From an uncultured Desulfovibrio sp. (GTDB taxonomy: Bacteria > Desulfobacterota > Desulfovibrionia > Desulfovibrionales > Desulfovibrionaceae): a stretch of DNA of 64,000 bases. The translations under genes were made by a program, and so were the position numbers. Shown here one piece after another: positions 54,995-63,724 of this stretch. Location: NCBI RefSeq assembly GCF_902477725.1, contig NZ_CABSIF010000001.1:124001-188000 (forward strand). Reading direction: 5' to 3'. The notes under the pieces are model-generated. The model saw nothing but the letters and a program-made list of their open reading frames with translations. It did not search any database and was not told the origin of the DNA. Numbering within the stretch: position 1 is the stretch's first letter; each line of letters starts with the position of its first letter.

Positions 54995-55898
54995 GGGGTT
55001 TCTCCTGAGTAATGCGGGCTCCCGCCTGTACATCCTGAGTAATCCACACATTGCCGCCGATGACGGCCCCCTTGCCCACTGTCACACGGCCAAGAATCGT
55101 GGCCCCGGCGTAAACAGTGACGTTGTCGCACAGTATGGGGTGCCGGGGATTGCCCTTGGTGAGGGTTCCGTCCGCATTCTTGGGAAAGGAGAGCGCGCCC
55201 AGTGTCACGCCCTGATACAGGCGGCAGTTACGCCCGATGATGCAGGTTTCACCGATAACCACGCCTGTGCCGTGGTCGATGAAAAATTCCTCGCCAATGG
55301 CCGCACCGGGGTGGATGTCGATACCCGTTGTGCCGTGGGCCATTTCAGAAATGATGCGCGGAATGACCGGCACCTTGAGTTTGTAGAGCTCGTGGGCAAT
55401 GCGGTGGTGAAACATGGCCCGCAGCGAAGGATAGCAGAAAATGGTCTCGCCGGGGCTGGTGGCCGCAGGGTCTCCCTCGTAGGCGGCCTTGGCGTCACCC
55501 GCCAGCAGACGGCGAATTTCCGGCAGGCTGTCCATAAATGCCAGAGCCGCCTGCTGGCCCTCTGTTTCGCACGAGGTGCAGGGAATGCCCAGCCCCTCGC
55601 AGCTGAAGCAGAAGCCGCGCACGATCTGCTCGCCCAGCAGGCGGTGGATGCTGTCCAGGTTGGCGGCAAGGTGATAGCGCATGGATTCGCGCCGCACAGT
55701 GGCCGCGCCAAAATAACCGGGAAAGATCGCCGCGCGCAGACGCTCTAGTATTTCAGAAAGCACCGGCAAAGACGGCATGGGCGCTCCCTGCCCCGAGCGG
55801 TGCCACACGGTGCTGAGCGAATCTTCGCGGCAGAGGCGTTCAACAACGCTGTCTATAAGGGGCATGCCGGTCGTGGTGATGTCCTGCTTTTTGTTCAT
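54987..55898 (-). CDS. cysE: Serine O-acetyltransferase (EpsC-type)
   Basis: 303 residues. CysE acetylates serine with acetyl-CoA to feed cysteine synthesis. The N-terminal half is helical (RESMRYHLAANLDSIHRLLGEQIVRG), and the C-terminal left-handed beta-helix has the hexapeptide turns and catalytic motifs (GTTGIDIHPGAAIGEEFFIDHGTGVVIGET, YQGVTLGA, GNPRHPIL). AGGA lies before the ATG. It overlaps the small lipoprotein gene at its 3' end and is preceded by a palindrome 160 bases upstream. Confidence 0.94.
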   Translation of the reverse strand: MNKKQDITTTGMPLIDSVVERLCREDSLSTVWHRSGQGAPMPSLPVLSEILERLRAAIFPGYFGAATVRRESMRYHLAANLDSIHRLLGEQIVRGFCFSCEGLGIPCTSCETEGQQAALAFMDSLPEIRRLLAGDAKAAYEGDPAATSPGETIFCYPSLRAMFHHRIAHELYKLKVPVIPRIISEMAHGTTGIDIHPGAAIGEEFFIDHGTGVVIGETCIIGRNCRLYQGVTLGALSFPKNADGTLTKGNPRHPILCDNVTVYAGATILGRVTVGKGAVIGGNVWITQDVQAGARITQEKPRD

Positions 55899-56058
55899 AT
55901 CAAAATCCTGCGGAAATATTCGGTTGCGCTTGAACCCACAGGCGGCTCAGACCTACTGCGGGCATCCCGGTAATTCTTATAAGTCTACATGGAGTTGCCC
56001 GCTGCCGCAATGGGCAGCCAGAGCCGCTCCAAAGAATACATGATAAATCAGGCCGTTC

Positions 56059-56073
56059 GTTAAAACTTTTAAC
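56059..56073. promoter_or_regulatory. Perfect palindrome upstream of cysE
   Basis: GTTAAAA-C-TTTTAAC, 7-base arms with a single central base, about 160 bases upstream of cysE. It could be a repressor or activator site. No regulator can be named from sequence. Confidence 0.45.
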
Positions 56074-56567
56074 ATAAGCTGGCGTTCCGTACTTCAAACC
56101 ACCCACCATCCTCTCACAAAGAAGCTGCATGCAGAAGAAATATTCCATACGCTACGTGCCCTAAAAAAACACTGTCCCGTTGTTATTCAGTAAGCACGCT
56201 CCGGGCATAAGCAAGCCCGCAGCCGCAGCCTTAATCCACAAAACTGTTTTCAGCGTTTTTTCCTTCTGCCGTGTCTGCCCGAATCCGGCAAGTTGGCAGA
56301 TGAGCAGACGAACAGATGGCAACCGTGCCGCTGCCATGCCCGCAGGCTGGGTGCAGAATGCCACGAGCTGGAGCAGCTCCAGCCACAGACCGCCGCACCG
56401 GCAAGCAACCCCACACGCAAAGCCGCGCGGCATTATTAGCTTCGATTCACACCGTGTTAAGTTTTGCAACCAGCGCGTACGCAATATAAACGGGCACTGG
56501 GGATTTTGTGCAGCAGAATTTCATAAAAATACATCTAACTAATTAAAAAATAAAATTATATTCCTTG

Positions 56568-56583
56568 TGGCATGATTGCTGCT
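56568..56583 (+). promoter_or_regulatory. Sigma-54-type promoter of the hydroxyacid dehydrogenase genes
   Basis: TGGCAT-N5-CTGCT, with the invariant GG and GC exactly 10 bases apart. It matches the TGGCAC-N5-TTGCA consensus at most positions and lies about 204 bases before the ATG at 56787. Transcription would start near 56594. Such promoters need an enhancer-binding activator, so the genes are probably switched on by substrate. Confidence 0.65.
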
Positions 56584-56786
56584 TAGCCATGAGCTATCGT
56601 AACAAGCGTCGCAAGCTCTCGGCAAATGACGGCTCAGGTTACGTCAAAACAGACAAGTTATGCGCGGAGTGTCCGCGATTTTATTGAATATGTTGTCGCG
56701 GTCTTGCTGGACGCTCATGCCATCGGCAGCCGTTTGGAAGACCCCAATTTTGCACACCGCGCCAATGCGGTTAGCGAGGAGAAAAA

Positions 56787-58178
56787 ATGCTGACAAAAGA
56801 GGATATTCGCACACATATCGCTTCATTTATCGGTGAAAAAAACATGCTCACCAAGCAGGAAGACCTCGTTTGTTACACCTACAATGCTGGCGGGGCGGCC
56901 CCATCAGCCTTTCTGCCCATTCTGGTAGCACTGCCCGTCACCGCCGAAGAAGTTTCCAAAATCGTCGGCTTCTGCAATGAGCACAAAATCAGCGTGGTCA
57001 CCCGCTCACAGGGAAGCGGCCTCAGCGTCAACGCCATTACTGAAAGCGACTATTCCATCATCATTTCGCTGCAACGCATGAACTCCATCATTGTGGAGCC
57101 GGAAATCCTGATGGCTGTCGTTGGCCCCGGCGCCATCACTGCCGACATCAAAAAAGCTGCTGCCGCGCACAGCCTCATGTACCCGCCGGACCCTGCCAGC
57201 TTCACGTTTTCTTCCATCGGCGGCAACGTGGCGACCGATGCAGGCGGCTTGCAGTGCGTCAAGTACGGCACCACCAAAAGCTACGTCACGGGCATGCAGG
57301 TCGTGCTGGCTTCGGGCGAGATCATCCGTGCGGGCGGCAAGTGCATCAAGGACGTGACTGGCTACAACCTGACCCAATTGTTCACTGGCTCTGAGGGTAC
57401 GCTTGGCGTCATAACAGAAATCACCCTCAAGCTCATTCCCCTGCCGCAGGCAAAGCGCGCCATGCGCGTTGCCTTCAACAACATTGAAAACGCCGCCAAG
57501 GCTGTTTCTGCAATCATGACGAGCGGCGTTGTGCCCTCCATCATGGAATTTCAGGAACAGACTTTGATCCGCGCTGTTGAAGACTACACCCATGCCGGTC
57601 TGCCCGTGGATGCGGGCGCAATGCTGCTGATCGAAGTGGACGGCGACGTTTCCACCCTCAAGCCGCAGGTGGAAGTGATCCGCCGGGTGTGCGAGCAGCT
57701 GGGCATGGTCGATTTTCACGTGGCAGAAACCGCAGAAGAAGCCGAGCAGCTCTGGGTTGCGCGGCGTTCCGGCCTGCCCGCCCTTGCACGCGTGGCAAAG
57801 GGACGTTTGGGCGGCGACCCGGCTGTGCCCATCAACAAGCTTGCCCAGGCCGTGCACATGCTCTTTGAAGTGGGCAAGAAGCACGGCATCAAGGTGAGCT
57901 GTCAGGGCCATGCGGGCGACGGCAACATTCATCCGCACTTCTTCTTCAACTCAGATGAAGAAAAGAAAACAGCCGCCAAGGCCCGTTCCGAGTTCCATTA
58001 CGAAATCATCAAGATGGGCGGGACAGTTTCTGCGGAGCACGGCGTGGGCCGCGAAAAAGCGCCCTACATCACCAAGCAGCTGGGCGAAGCTCAGGTCGGG
58101 GCCATGCGGGCCATCAAAAAGGCTCTTGATCCCAACAATATCCTGAATCCTGGCTGCATCTTCGGAGGCCAGGCATGA
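56787..58178 (+). CDS. FAD-linked 2-hydroxyacid dehydrogenase (GlcD / D-lactate dehydrogenase type)
   Basis: 463 residues. An N-terminal PCMH-type FAD domain (FLPILVALPVTAEEVSKIV, SQGSGLSVNA, SIGGNVATDAGGLQCVKYG) is followed by the FAD-oxidase C domain with CQGHAGDGNIHPHFFF and SAEHGVGREKAPYI, holding the substrate-site His and Glu. These enzymes oxidise D-lactate, glycolate or longer 2-hydroxy acids and pass electrons to the partner Fe-S subunit. The ATG is preceded by GAGGAG. It overlaps the next gene by 4 bases (ATGA). It is the first gene after a sigma-54-type promoter. Confidence 0.9.
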   Translation: MLTKEDIRTHIASFIGEKNMLTKQEDLVCYTYNAGGAAPSAFLPILVALPVTAEEVSKIVGFCNEHKISVVTRSQGSGLSVNAITESDYSIIISLQRMNSIIVEPEILMAVVGPGAITADIKKAAAAHSLMYPPDPASFTFSSIGGNVATDAGGLQCVKYGTTKSYVTGMQVVLASGEIIRAGGKCIKDVTGYNLTQLFTGSEGTLGVITEITLKLIPLPQAKRAMRVAFNNIENAAKAVSAIMTSGVVPSIMEFQEQTLIRAVEDYTHAGLPVDAGAMLLIEVDGDVSTLKPQVEVIRRVCEQLGMVDFHVAETAEEAEQLWVARRSGLPALARVAKGRLGGDPAVPINKLAQAVHMLFEVGKKHGIKVSCQGHAGDGNIHPHFFFNSDEEKKTAAKARSEFHYEIIKMGGTVSAEHGVGREKAPYITKQLGEAQVGAMRAIKKALDPNNILNPGCIFGGQA

Positions 58179-59443
58179 GCAAGTCCCTGGACGAATTGAA
58201 AGCAGCCGCCCTCAAATGCACCCGTTGCGGGCAGTGCCTCACCATCTGCCCGGTTTACGGCAAGACATACGAAGAATCCAATTCTTCACGCGGCAAGCTT
58301 TTTCTGCTGCGTTCTCTGGCGGACGGCACGGTAAAGCCCACCAAGGAACTGATGGAACTGGCCGCCCGTTGCACCCTGTGCATGCGCTGCAAGGCCATCT
58401 GCCCTTCCGGCGTCAACACCACCGACCTGATCATGGCCTTACGCCGCAAGATGGCGGAAGAAGGCCAGCTGCCAGCCGCAAAGAGCATCGCCTTCAAAGC
58501 TGTCACCAAGGGTCGGCTGTTTGATATGGCCCTGAGCCACGCCAAACCTTTTCAGTCCATACTCTTCAAAAATACGGAAAACGGCGCGGGCAAGGTTTCA
58601 CGCATTCCCATCCCCGCCGCAGGGCTGAACCTACGCCGCGTTGTCCCGGCCCTGGCCGACAAGCCGCTGCGCAAGATCATGCCTGCCGTCAGCAGCCCCA
58701 AGGGATCCGCCCGTGCTCGGGTGGCCTTTTTCCCCGGCTGCATGCTCAACTATGTCTATGTCAATGCAGGCAAGGCCCTCATAGACGTGCTGGTTGCCAA
58801 CGGCGTGGAAGTGCATTTGCTGGACAACCTTCAGTGTTGCGGCACACCACTGTTTTCATCCGGCGATTTTGACGGCGCGGCCCTGCTGGCTGAAAACAAC
58901 GCGCGCATCCTTTCGCGCGGCAGCTTTGACGCCGTCATCACCGGCTGCGCCACCTGCGGCTCGGCCCTCAGCAAGGAATACGGCGAGGTGCTGCAAAACA
59001 GCGACGCGCTTTCTGCGTGGGAAGGATTCAAGGACAAGGTCTTCGACTTTTCCGACTTCCTCATCAAGCTTGGCCCTGCGCCCTATGTGCAGAACGTCCC
59101 CCTCAAGGCGACCTATCACGATGCCTGCCACCTTGTGCGCGGCATGGGCGTTTCCAAGCAGCCCCGCAGCCTCATCCGCGCCATACCCGGCCTGCGCTTT
59201 GTGGAAATGAGCCGCCCCGATGTCTGCTGCGGTTGCGCGGGCACGTTCAGCGCCACCCACTACGAGCTGTCCCAGCAGATTCTGGCGGATAAAACCAGCG
59301 ACATTCTGTCCACTGGGGCGGATGTTGTCGCCACGGGCTGTTCTGCCTGCAAGATGCAGCTTATCGACGGTTTGAGCCACCGCGGCGCAAACATTCGCGT
59401 GCTGCACACTGCCGAACTGCTTGCCAAGGCATATGGCCTGTAA
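58175..59443 (+). CDS. Fe-S subunit of the hydroxyacid dehydrogenase (GlcF-like, CCG domains)
   Basis: 422 residues. Two [4Fe-4S] motifs at the start (CTRCGQCLTICP near residue 15 and CTLCMRCKAICP near 66) are followed by two CCG domains (ending QCCGTPLF and CCGCAGTF), the heterodisulfide-reductase-type cluster-binding repeat. It takes electrons from the FAD subunit and passes them toward menaquinone or a membrane complex. The gene starts inside the previous stop (4-base overlap), so the two subunits are co-translated. Confidence 0.92.
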   Translation: MSKSLDELKAAALKCTRCGQCLTICPVYGKTYEESNSSRGKLFLLRSLADGTVKPTKELMELAARCTLCMRCKAICPSGVNTTDLIMALRRKMAEEGQLPAAKSIAFKAVTKGRLFDMALSHAKPFQSILFKNTENGAGKVSRIPIPAAGLNLRRVVPALADKPLRKIMPAVSSPKGSARARVAFFPGCMLNYVYVNAGKALIDVLVANGVEVHLLDNLQCCGTPLFSSGDFDGAALLAENNARILSRGSFDAVITGCATCGSALSKEYGEVLQNSDALSAWEGFKDKVFDFSDFLIKLGPAPYVQNVPLKATYHDACHLVRGMGVSKQPRSLIRAIPGLRFVEMSRPDVCCGCAGTFSATHYELSQQILADKTSDILSTGADVVATGCSACKMQLIDGLSHRGANIRVLHTAELLAKAYGL

Positions 59444-59450
59444 CAGGGCC

Positions 59451-59535
59451 ATGCCGCGTCCCCTACGCGGCATCCCTTGCGGGCATGCTTGCTGTTTTGA
59501 TTGAGCCATCTGCACAGCGAGCATGCCCGCAGGGG
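59451..59535 (+). terminator. Two hairpins after the Fe-S subunit gene
   Basis: First a 9-bp perfect stem, ATGCCGCGT with ACGCGGCAT (59451-59473). Then 16-base arms, CCCTTGCGGGCATGCT (59474-59489) with an inverse at 59520-59535 (one G-T pair), around a 30-base loop. No T-run follows either. They may slow or end transcription, or protect the 3' end. Confidence 0.5.
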
Positions 59536-59966
59536 AAACAGGATCCAGTCAACCGCAGAATATTCATAACGCCCTGTTATTTAATTTTTCCGCGGAAATA
59601 ACGGATCAGCCCAATACTTCGCAACGGTACACAACGTTAACTTTCGCAACACAGCCGAAAACATAGTTAACCAAACAATCCAGCCTTTAGAAAAAAGAGA
59701 AGTAATTTCAGCGCAGTGTAGCAATCAATTTTTTGGCACAATATTTGCTAAACTACAAACTGCAACTCTTGGATAATGGCAGAAAAATACACTCTCAAGC
59801 GCCTGTATTTTTCATATAAAAAAGAGAATTACAGCCATTACAACTGCAATTAATGCCGTTACATCCGACAAATGAAGTTGTTTTGCACAAAGCAGTACAC
59901 ATCAATTTGAGCAATGGCAGAATAATTACTGGTGGCACCACAACGGAAACGAGGTTTAGAAAGGCA
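59536..59966. other. Control region before the 2-oxoacid oxidoreductase genes
   Basis: About 430 bases with no gene, AT-rich toward the right. It contains the sigma-54-type promoter at 59734 and, 60-110 bases before it, two copies of GTTAAC (near 59636 and 59668) in similar surroundings (ACGTTAACTTT and TAGTTAACCAA), which could be activator sites. Assignment to any activator is a guess. Confidence 0.5.
59734..59749 (+). promoter_or_regulatory. Sigma-54-type promoter of the 2-oxoacid oxidoreductase operon
   Basis: TGGCAC-AATAT-TTGCT is an almost perfect match to the -24/-12 consensus, with GG and GC 10 bases apart. The predicted start of transcription is near 59760, about 207 bases before korA. 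It is the best regulatory match in the window and would make the operon depend on an enhancer-binding activator. Confidence 0.85.
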
Positions 59967-61094
59967 ATGAAAAAACAAAGCAAGCTCATCCAGGGTAACG
60001 CCGCCATAGCCCAAGGCGCGTTCTACGCAGGAGCGCGGTTTTACGCCGGGTATCCCATCACCCCTTCGTCCGAAATTGCTGAAATCGCCTCGCGCGAGCT
60101 CCCCAAGCTTGGGGGGATTTTCATGCAGATGGAAGACGAACTGGCGAGCATGGGCGCCATTGTGGGTGCATCGCTGGCAGGCGTGAAGTCGTTCACCGCC
60201 ACCAGCGGCCCCGGTTTTTCGCTTATGCAGGAAAACCTCGGCATGGCGACCATGGGCGAAGTACCTGTGGTGGTAGTGAACGTGCAACGTTCCGGCCCAT
60301 CCACAGGCCTTGCCACCAAACCGGCCCAGTCCGACATCATGCAGCTGCGCTGGGGACGGCATGGCGACCAGGAAATTATCGCGCTGACCCCGGCCTCGGT
60401 ACAGGAATGCTTTGACCTGACGGTCAAGGCCTTCAACCTGTCCGAAAAATACCGCGTGCCGGTCATCATGGCCCCTGAAGAAGTCTGCGGCCATATGCGT
60501 GAAAACGTCGTCATTCCTGACCAGGGTGAAGTGGAGGTGGTTGACCGTAGCCAGCCCACCTGCGCACCCGCCGACTACAAGCCCTTCTGCTTTGATGAAG
60601 GCGCGGTTGCTCCTCTGGCACGCTATGGCAGCGACTATGTTTTCCATGTCACCAGCTCCATGCATGGCGAAAACGGCTTTAGCTGCAATACGCCCGAAAA
60701 TGCCGGACGCAGGGTCGCCCAGCTGCACACCAAGATTGCCAAGGGCCGTGATGAGATCGTCATGACGCGCTACTTCGGTAAAGAAGACTGCGACACCCTG
60801 ATCATTACTTCCGGCGTAGTCACCCGTGCGGCCCGCAGTGCCGCGCAAGAGGCAAATGCCAGCGGCGGCAAGGTTGGCGTTCTCCAGCTGCAAACCCTGT
60901 GGCCCTTTGCCGATGTGGAAGTGCGGGAAGCCGCACGCAAGGCCAAGCGCATTGTTGTTGCTGAAATGAACTATTCCGGCCAGCTGGCTGGAGAAGTGAA
61001 AAAGTATGTGCCGGATCCATCGCTGGTTGTTGGGGTTAACAGCTACAACGGCAGCATCATGACCCCGGCCCAGATCGCAGCCGCCTTGAAGTAA
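59967..61094 (+). CDS. 2-oxoacid:ferredoxin oxidoreductase, alpha subunit (KorA/VorB type)
   Basis: 375 residues. It starts KLIQGNAAIAQGAFYAGARFYAGYPITPSSEIAE, the pyrimidine-domain motif of four-subunit OFORs, and includes TATSGPGFSLMQENLGMA and a C-terminal transketolase-like domain. Members act on 2-oxoglutarate, branched-chain 2-oxo acids or pyruvate; the sequence alone does not settle the substrate, though a pairing with ptb and buk suggests propionyl- to branched acyl-CoA products. The frame is open 38 codons upstream, but only MKKQSKL starts the conserved fold. Confidence 0.88.
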   Translation: MKKQSKLIQGNAAIAQGAFYAGARFYAGYPITPSSEIAEIASRELPKLGGIFMQMEDELASMGAIVGASLAGVKSFTATSGPGFSLMQENLGMATMGEVPVVVVNVQRSGPSTGLATKPAQSDIMQLRWGRHGDQEIIALTPASVQECFDLTVKAFNLSEKYRVPVIMAPEEVCGHMRENVVIPDQGEVEVVDRSQPTCAPADYKPFCFDEGAVAPLARYGSDYVFHVTSSMHGENGFSCNTPENAGRRVAQLHTKIAKGRDEIVMTRYFGKEDCDTLIITSGVVTRAARSAAQEANASGGKVGVLQLQTLWPFADVEVREAARKAKRIVVAEMNYSGQLAGEVKKYVPDPSLVVGVNSYNGSIMTPAQIAAALK

Positions 61095-61106
61095 AGGAGA
61101 AATACA

Positions 61107-61937
61107 ATGGCACAGGCTATTTCACGCTCGCTTCTTAACAAAGAAGCACTGCCGCTCATGTGGTGTGCGGGCTGCGGCAACGGCATTGTCCTGAACGCGC
61201 TTTTGTGCGCCATGGACGAGCTGAATCTCAAAAAGGAAGACGTTCTTGTCGTCACCGGCATTGGCTGCTGGGGCAAGGCCGATGATTATATTTCCGCCAA
61301 TGCCCTGCATACCACGCACGGGCGCGCCCTCACCTTCGCCACCGGCGCCAAGGCGGCCAACCCCAATCTCCACGTCATCGTTCTTATGGGCGATGGCGAC
61401 GGCACCACCATTGGCGGCAACCATCTTATCCATACGGCCCGCCGCAATATGGACCTTACGGCCATCATTGTGAACAACCTGAACTACGGCATGACCGGCG
61501 GCCAGTATTCGGCAACCACGCCCAACGGAGCCATCACCAGCACCTCTGTTGGCGGCAACCCCGAGCGCGGCTTTGACGTGTGCGATCTGGTGCGCGCCGC
61601 AGGGGCCAACTTTGTGGCCCGCGAATCCGTCACCAGCGGCATGCGCCTCAAAAACCGCATTGTTGCCGGTATCCAGAAAAAAGGCTTTTCGCTTATCGAA
61701 GCCATGAGCCCCTGCTCCACCCTGTTCGGCCCCCGCAACAAGATGAAGCAGCCTGTGGATATGCTGCGCAATCTCAAGGAAAAGGCCGTTTCCCAGGCAA
61801 AGTTTGATTCCATCGAGAACGCAGCGGATCTTGGCTACTTTGTCACCGGCGTCATCGCCGACAAGGACGTTCACGATTTCAACACTCGCTACGAGGCCGA
61901 GCGCGCGGTGATCACGGCCGCCAAGGGAGGAAAGTAG
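61107..61937 (+). CDS. 2-oxoacid:ferredoxin oxidoreductase, beta (TPP) subunit
   Basis: 276 residues. It binds thiamine diphosphate through GDGDGTTIGGNHLIHTARRNMD and NNLNYGMTGGQYS, and a [4Fe-4S] cluster through cysteines starting at LMWCAGCGNG plus later ones. With the alpha subunit it forms the catalytic core. AAAGGAG precedes the ATG, 12 bases after korA. It is shorter than PFOR's fused domain, as usual for the separate subunit. Confidence 0.92.
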   Translation: MAQAISRSLLNKEALPLMWCAGCGNGIVLNALLCAMDELNLKKEDVLVVTGIGCWGKADDYISANALHTTHGRALTFATGAKAANPNLHVIVLMGDGDGTTIGGNHLIHTARRNMDLTAIIVNNLNYGMTGGQYSATTPNGAITSTSVGGNPERGFDVCDLVRAAGANFVARESVTSGMRLKNRIVAGIQKKGFSLIEAMSPCSTLFGPRNKMKQPVDMLRNLKEKAVSQAKFDSIENAADLGYFVTGVIADKDVHDFNTRYEAERAVITAAKGGK

Positions 61938-61938
61938 C

Positions 61939-62469
61939 ATGGCCCAGTATGAATTTATCATGGCTGGCACCGGCGGGCAGGGCCTTGTGTTTTGCGCGTC
62001 CTTCCTTGCTGAAGCCGCTATTCTGGGTGGCCGCAACGTGGTGCAGTCCCAGTCGTACGGCATCTCGCAGCGCGGCGGCTTTATCAGCGCCGAAGTGCTG
62101 ATGGATGATGCGGAAATCCTTTTCCAGCAGGTCGTCAAACCCAATCTGATCATTGCGCTGAACGAGGTTGTGGGCACCCGTTACGACAATGCCGTAGCCC
62201 CTGTTGTGTACGACACCTCGCTCATGAAACCCCGCCAGCTGAGCAACTGGATCGGCATCCCCATGACCGAGATCGCCCACGAGCTGGGCGCACCCAAATC
62301 GGCCAACCTTGCCGGTCTTGGAGCGGCCATGGCGCTTACCGGTGCACTGCCTCTGGACACGCTGCTGAGCATCGCCGAGCGCAAGGGCAAACCCGAAGTG
62401 GCCAAGATTAACATGGAAGTGATCAGGCGGGGCGCTGCTGCTGCCCAAGCCGCCCGGGGGGGAAACTGA
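61939..62469 (+). CDS. 2-oxoacid:ferredoxin oxidoreductase, gamma subunit
   Basis: 176 residues. It has the typical opening EFIMAGTGGQGLVFCASFLAEAA and QSYGISQRGGFISAEVL of the gamma (PFOR domain III-like) subunit, which helps bind CoA. GGGAGG lies 9 bases before the ATG, and its end overlaps the ferredoxin gene (TGATG). Confidence 0.92.
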   Translation: MAQYEFIMAGTGGQGLVFCASFLAEAAILGGRNVVQSQSYGISQRGGFISAEVLMDDAEILFQQVVKPNLIIALNEVVGTRYDNAVAPVVYDTSLMKPRQLSNWIGIPMTEIAHELGAPKSANLAGLGAAMALTGALPLDTLLSIAERKGKPEVAKINMEVIRRGAAAAQAARGGN

Positions 62470-62693
62470 TGAGCGAGGAAAAGAAAACTTTTGAAGTTTG
62501 CGTGGACGCCGTGCTCTGCAAAGGTTGCGGCTACTGCAAGGAACTCTGCCCCAAGTCTGTTTACGACTTCGGCACGGAATACAATGCGGCTGGCTATCTC
62601 TTTATGACTCCGGTCAATGCGCAGGCCTGCATAGGCTGCCGCACATGCATGATGGTCTGCCCCGACTTTGCCATTGAAGTTTTGGAAAAATAA
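62469..62693 (+). CDS. 2-oxoacid:ferredoxin oxidoreductase, delta (ferredoxin) subunit
   Basis: 74 residues with two [4Fe-4S] motifs, CKGCGYCKELCP and CIGCRTCMMVCP. It carries electrons from the TPP subunit to free ferredoxin. In most OFOR operons the delta gene is placed earlier; here it is last of the four. Confidence 0.92.
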   Translation: MSEEKKTFEVCVDAVLCKGCGYCKELCPKSVYDFGTEYNAAGYLFMTPVNAQACIGCRTCMMVCPDFAIEVLEK

Positions 62694-62709
62694 CAGGCCG
62701 GAGTCAGTC

Positions 62710-63615
62710 ATGGTATACAAGAGCTTTGACGAACTTGAAGCAGCAGTGATGCAAAAAGCCCACAAGTGCAAGGTGGCTGTGGTGGAAGCCGCAGACGAGC
62801 ATGTGCTTGAAGCTGTGCGGCACGCTGTTGAAGTGGGCCTTGTGGAGCCGCTGCTGTTTGGCAAGAAGGAAGATATCGCAGCGAAACTCAAGGCCATAGG
62901 CCTGCCGGGCGATGCCTATCCCATTGTTGAAACTGCCACGCCGCAGGAATCCGCCACAGGGGCTGGCATGGCGGTCAAAGAAGGCCGGGCCAACTTTATT
63001 CTCAAAGGGCTGATCCAGACCGGCATTCTTCTCAAGGGTCTGTTCAAGGAAGAAACCGGCTTCCGCACCGGGCGGCTGATCTCGCACATGAACATTGTGC
63101 AGGTTGCCACCTACCCCAAGCTTCTAGCCCTGTGCGATGCCGCCATCAACATCGCGCCTACGCTCGAACAGAAGCGCGACATTATCCAGAACGCGGTGGA
63201 TGCCCTTGCGCGCATGGGCATTGATAATCCCAAGGTTGCGGTACTGGCCTCTGCGGAAACCGTTAATGAAAAAATGCCTGAAAGCGTTGACGCCGCCGCG
63301 CTGAAAGAAATGAACAAGAACGGCCAGATCACCGGATGCCTGATTGAAGGCCCCATATCCTATGATCTGGCGGTATGCGCGGAATCAGCCGCCACCAAGG
63401 GCTATGAAAGCCCCGTTGCTGGTGATGCTGACCTGCTGGTGTGCCCCAATATTGTCACCGCCAACGTGCTCATCAAGTGCCTGCGCCATACGGCCAACGC
63501 GCTGACCGCAGGCATAGTGGTGGGCGGCAGGGTGCCGGTGGTGCTCAATTCCCGCGCCGCGAGCGCTGAAGACAAGTTCAGGACCATGGTTCTTGCGGCC
63601 TCTGCCGCGGGGTAG
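62710..63615 (+). CDS. ptb: Phosphate butyryl/acyltransferase (Ptb family)
   Basis: 301 residues. It belongs to the PTA_PTB fold with the family features VAVVEAADEHVLEAVRHAV, FILKGLIQTGILLKGLF, AVLASAETVNEKMPESVDAA and GPISYDLAV. It matches phosphotransbutyrylases (about 300 residues), lacking the N-terminal domains of Pta. It turns butyryl- or branched acyl-CoA into acyl phosphate. GGAG lies 7 bases before the ATG. It is 16 bases from the OFOR delta gene, so acyl-CoA from that enzyme is the likely substrate. Confidence 0.88.
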   Translation: MVYKSFDELEAAVMQKAHKCKVAVVEAADEHVLEAVRHAVEVGLVEPLLFGKKEDIAAKLKAIGLPGDAYPIVETATPQESATGAGMAVKEGRANFILKGLIQTGILLKGLFKEETGFRTGRLISHMNIVQVATYPKLLALCDAAINIAPTLEQKRDIIQNAVDALARMGIDNPKVAVLASAETVNEKMPESVDAAALKEMNKNGQITGCLIEGPISYDLAVCAESAATKGYESPVAGDADLLVCPNIVTANVLIKCLRHTANALTAGIVVGGRVPVVLNSRAASAEDKFRTMVLAASAAG

Positions 63616-63636
63616 CCACCTGCTCGCAGGGTTTCA

Positions 63637-63681
63637 GGCTGCCGCGCTGCAATGCCGCTCAGCGCATCAGGCGCGGCAGCC
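63637..63681 (+). other. Intercistronic hairpin between ptb and buk
   Basis: GGCTGCCGCGC and GCGCGGCAGCC form an 11-bp perfect stem around 23 bases that can also fold (ATGCC/AGCGCAT region). No T-run directly follows. It may tune the ptb:buk ratio rather than end the message. Confidence 0.55.
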
Positions 63682-63724
63682 CATAACAGCAAGAGCATTT
63701 TACATCGTTCCACAAGGATATGAC

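Larger units (their letters stand above)
55899..56786. other. 888-base control region between cysE and the hydroxyacid dehydrogenase genes
   Basis: Two frames of just over 100 codons cross this stretch on opposite strands but show no domain, signal or ribosome site, and I reject both. What is visible: a palindrome at 56059, a sigma-54-type promoter at 56568, and an AT-rich block (56520-56570) just before it. Activator sites for a sigma-54 enhancer protein would be expected here; none could be recognised with confidence. Confidence 0.5.

Noticed and set aside
56180..56542. 120-codon frame in the cysE-dehydrogenase gap (and one of 107 codons on the other strand)
   Set aside because: No ribosome site, domain or membrane pattern; composition unlike neighbours. 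Cannot be excluded fully, but not supported.
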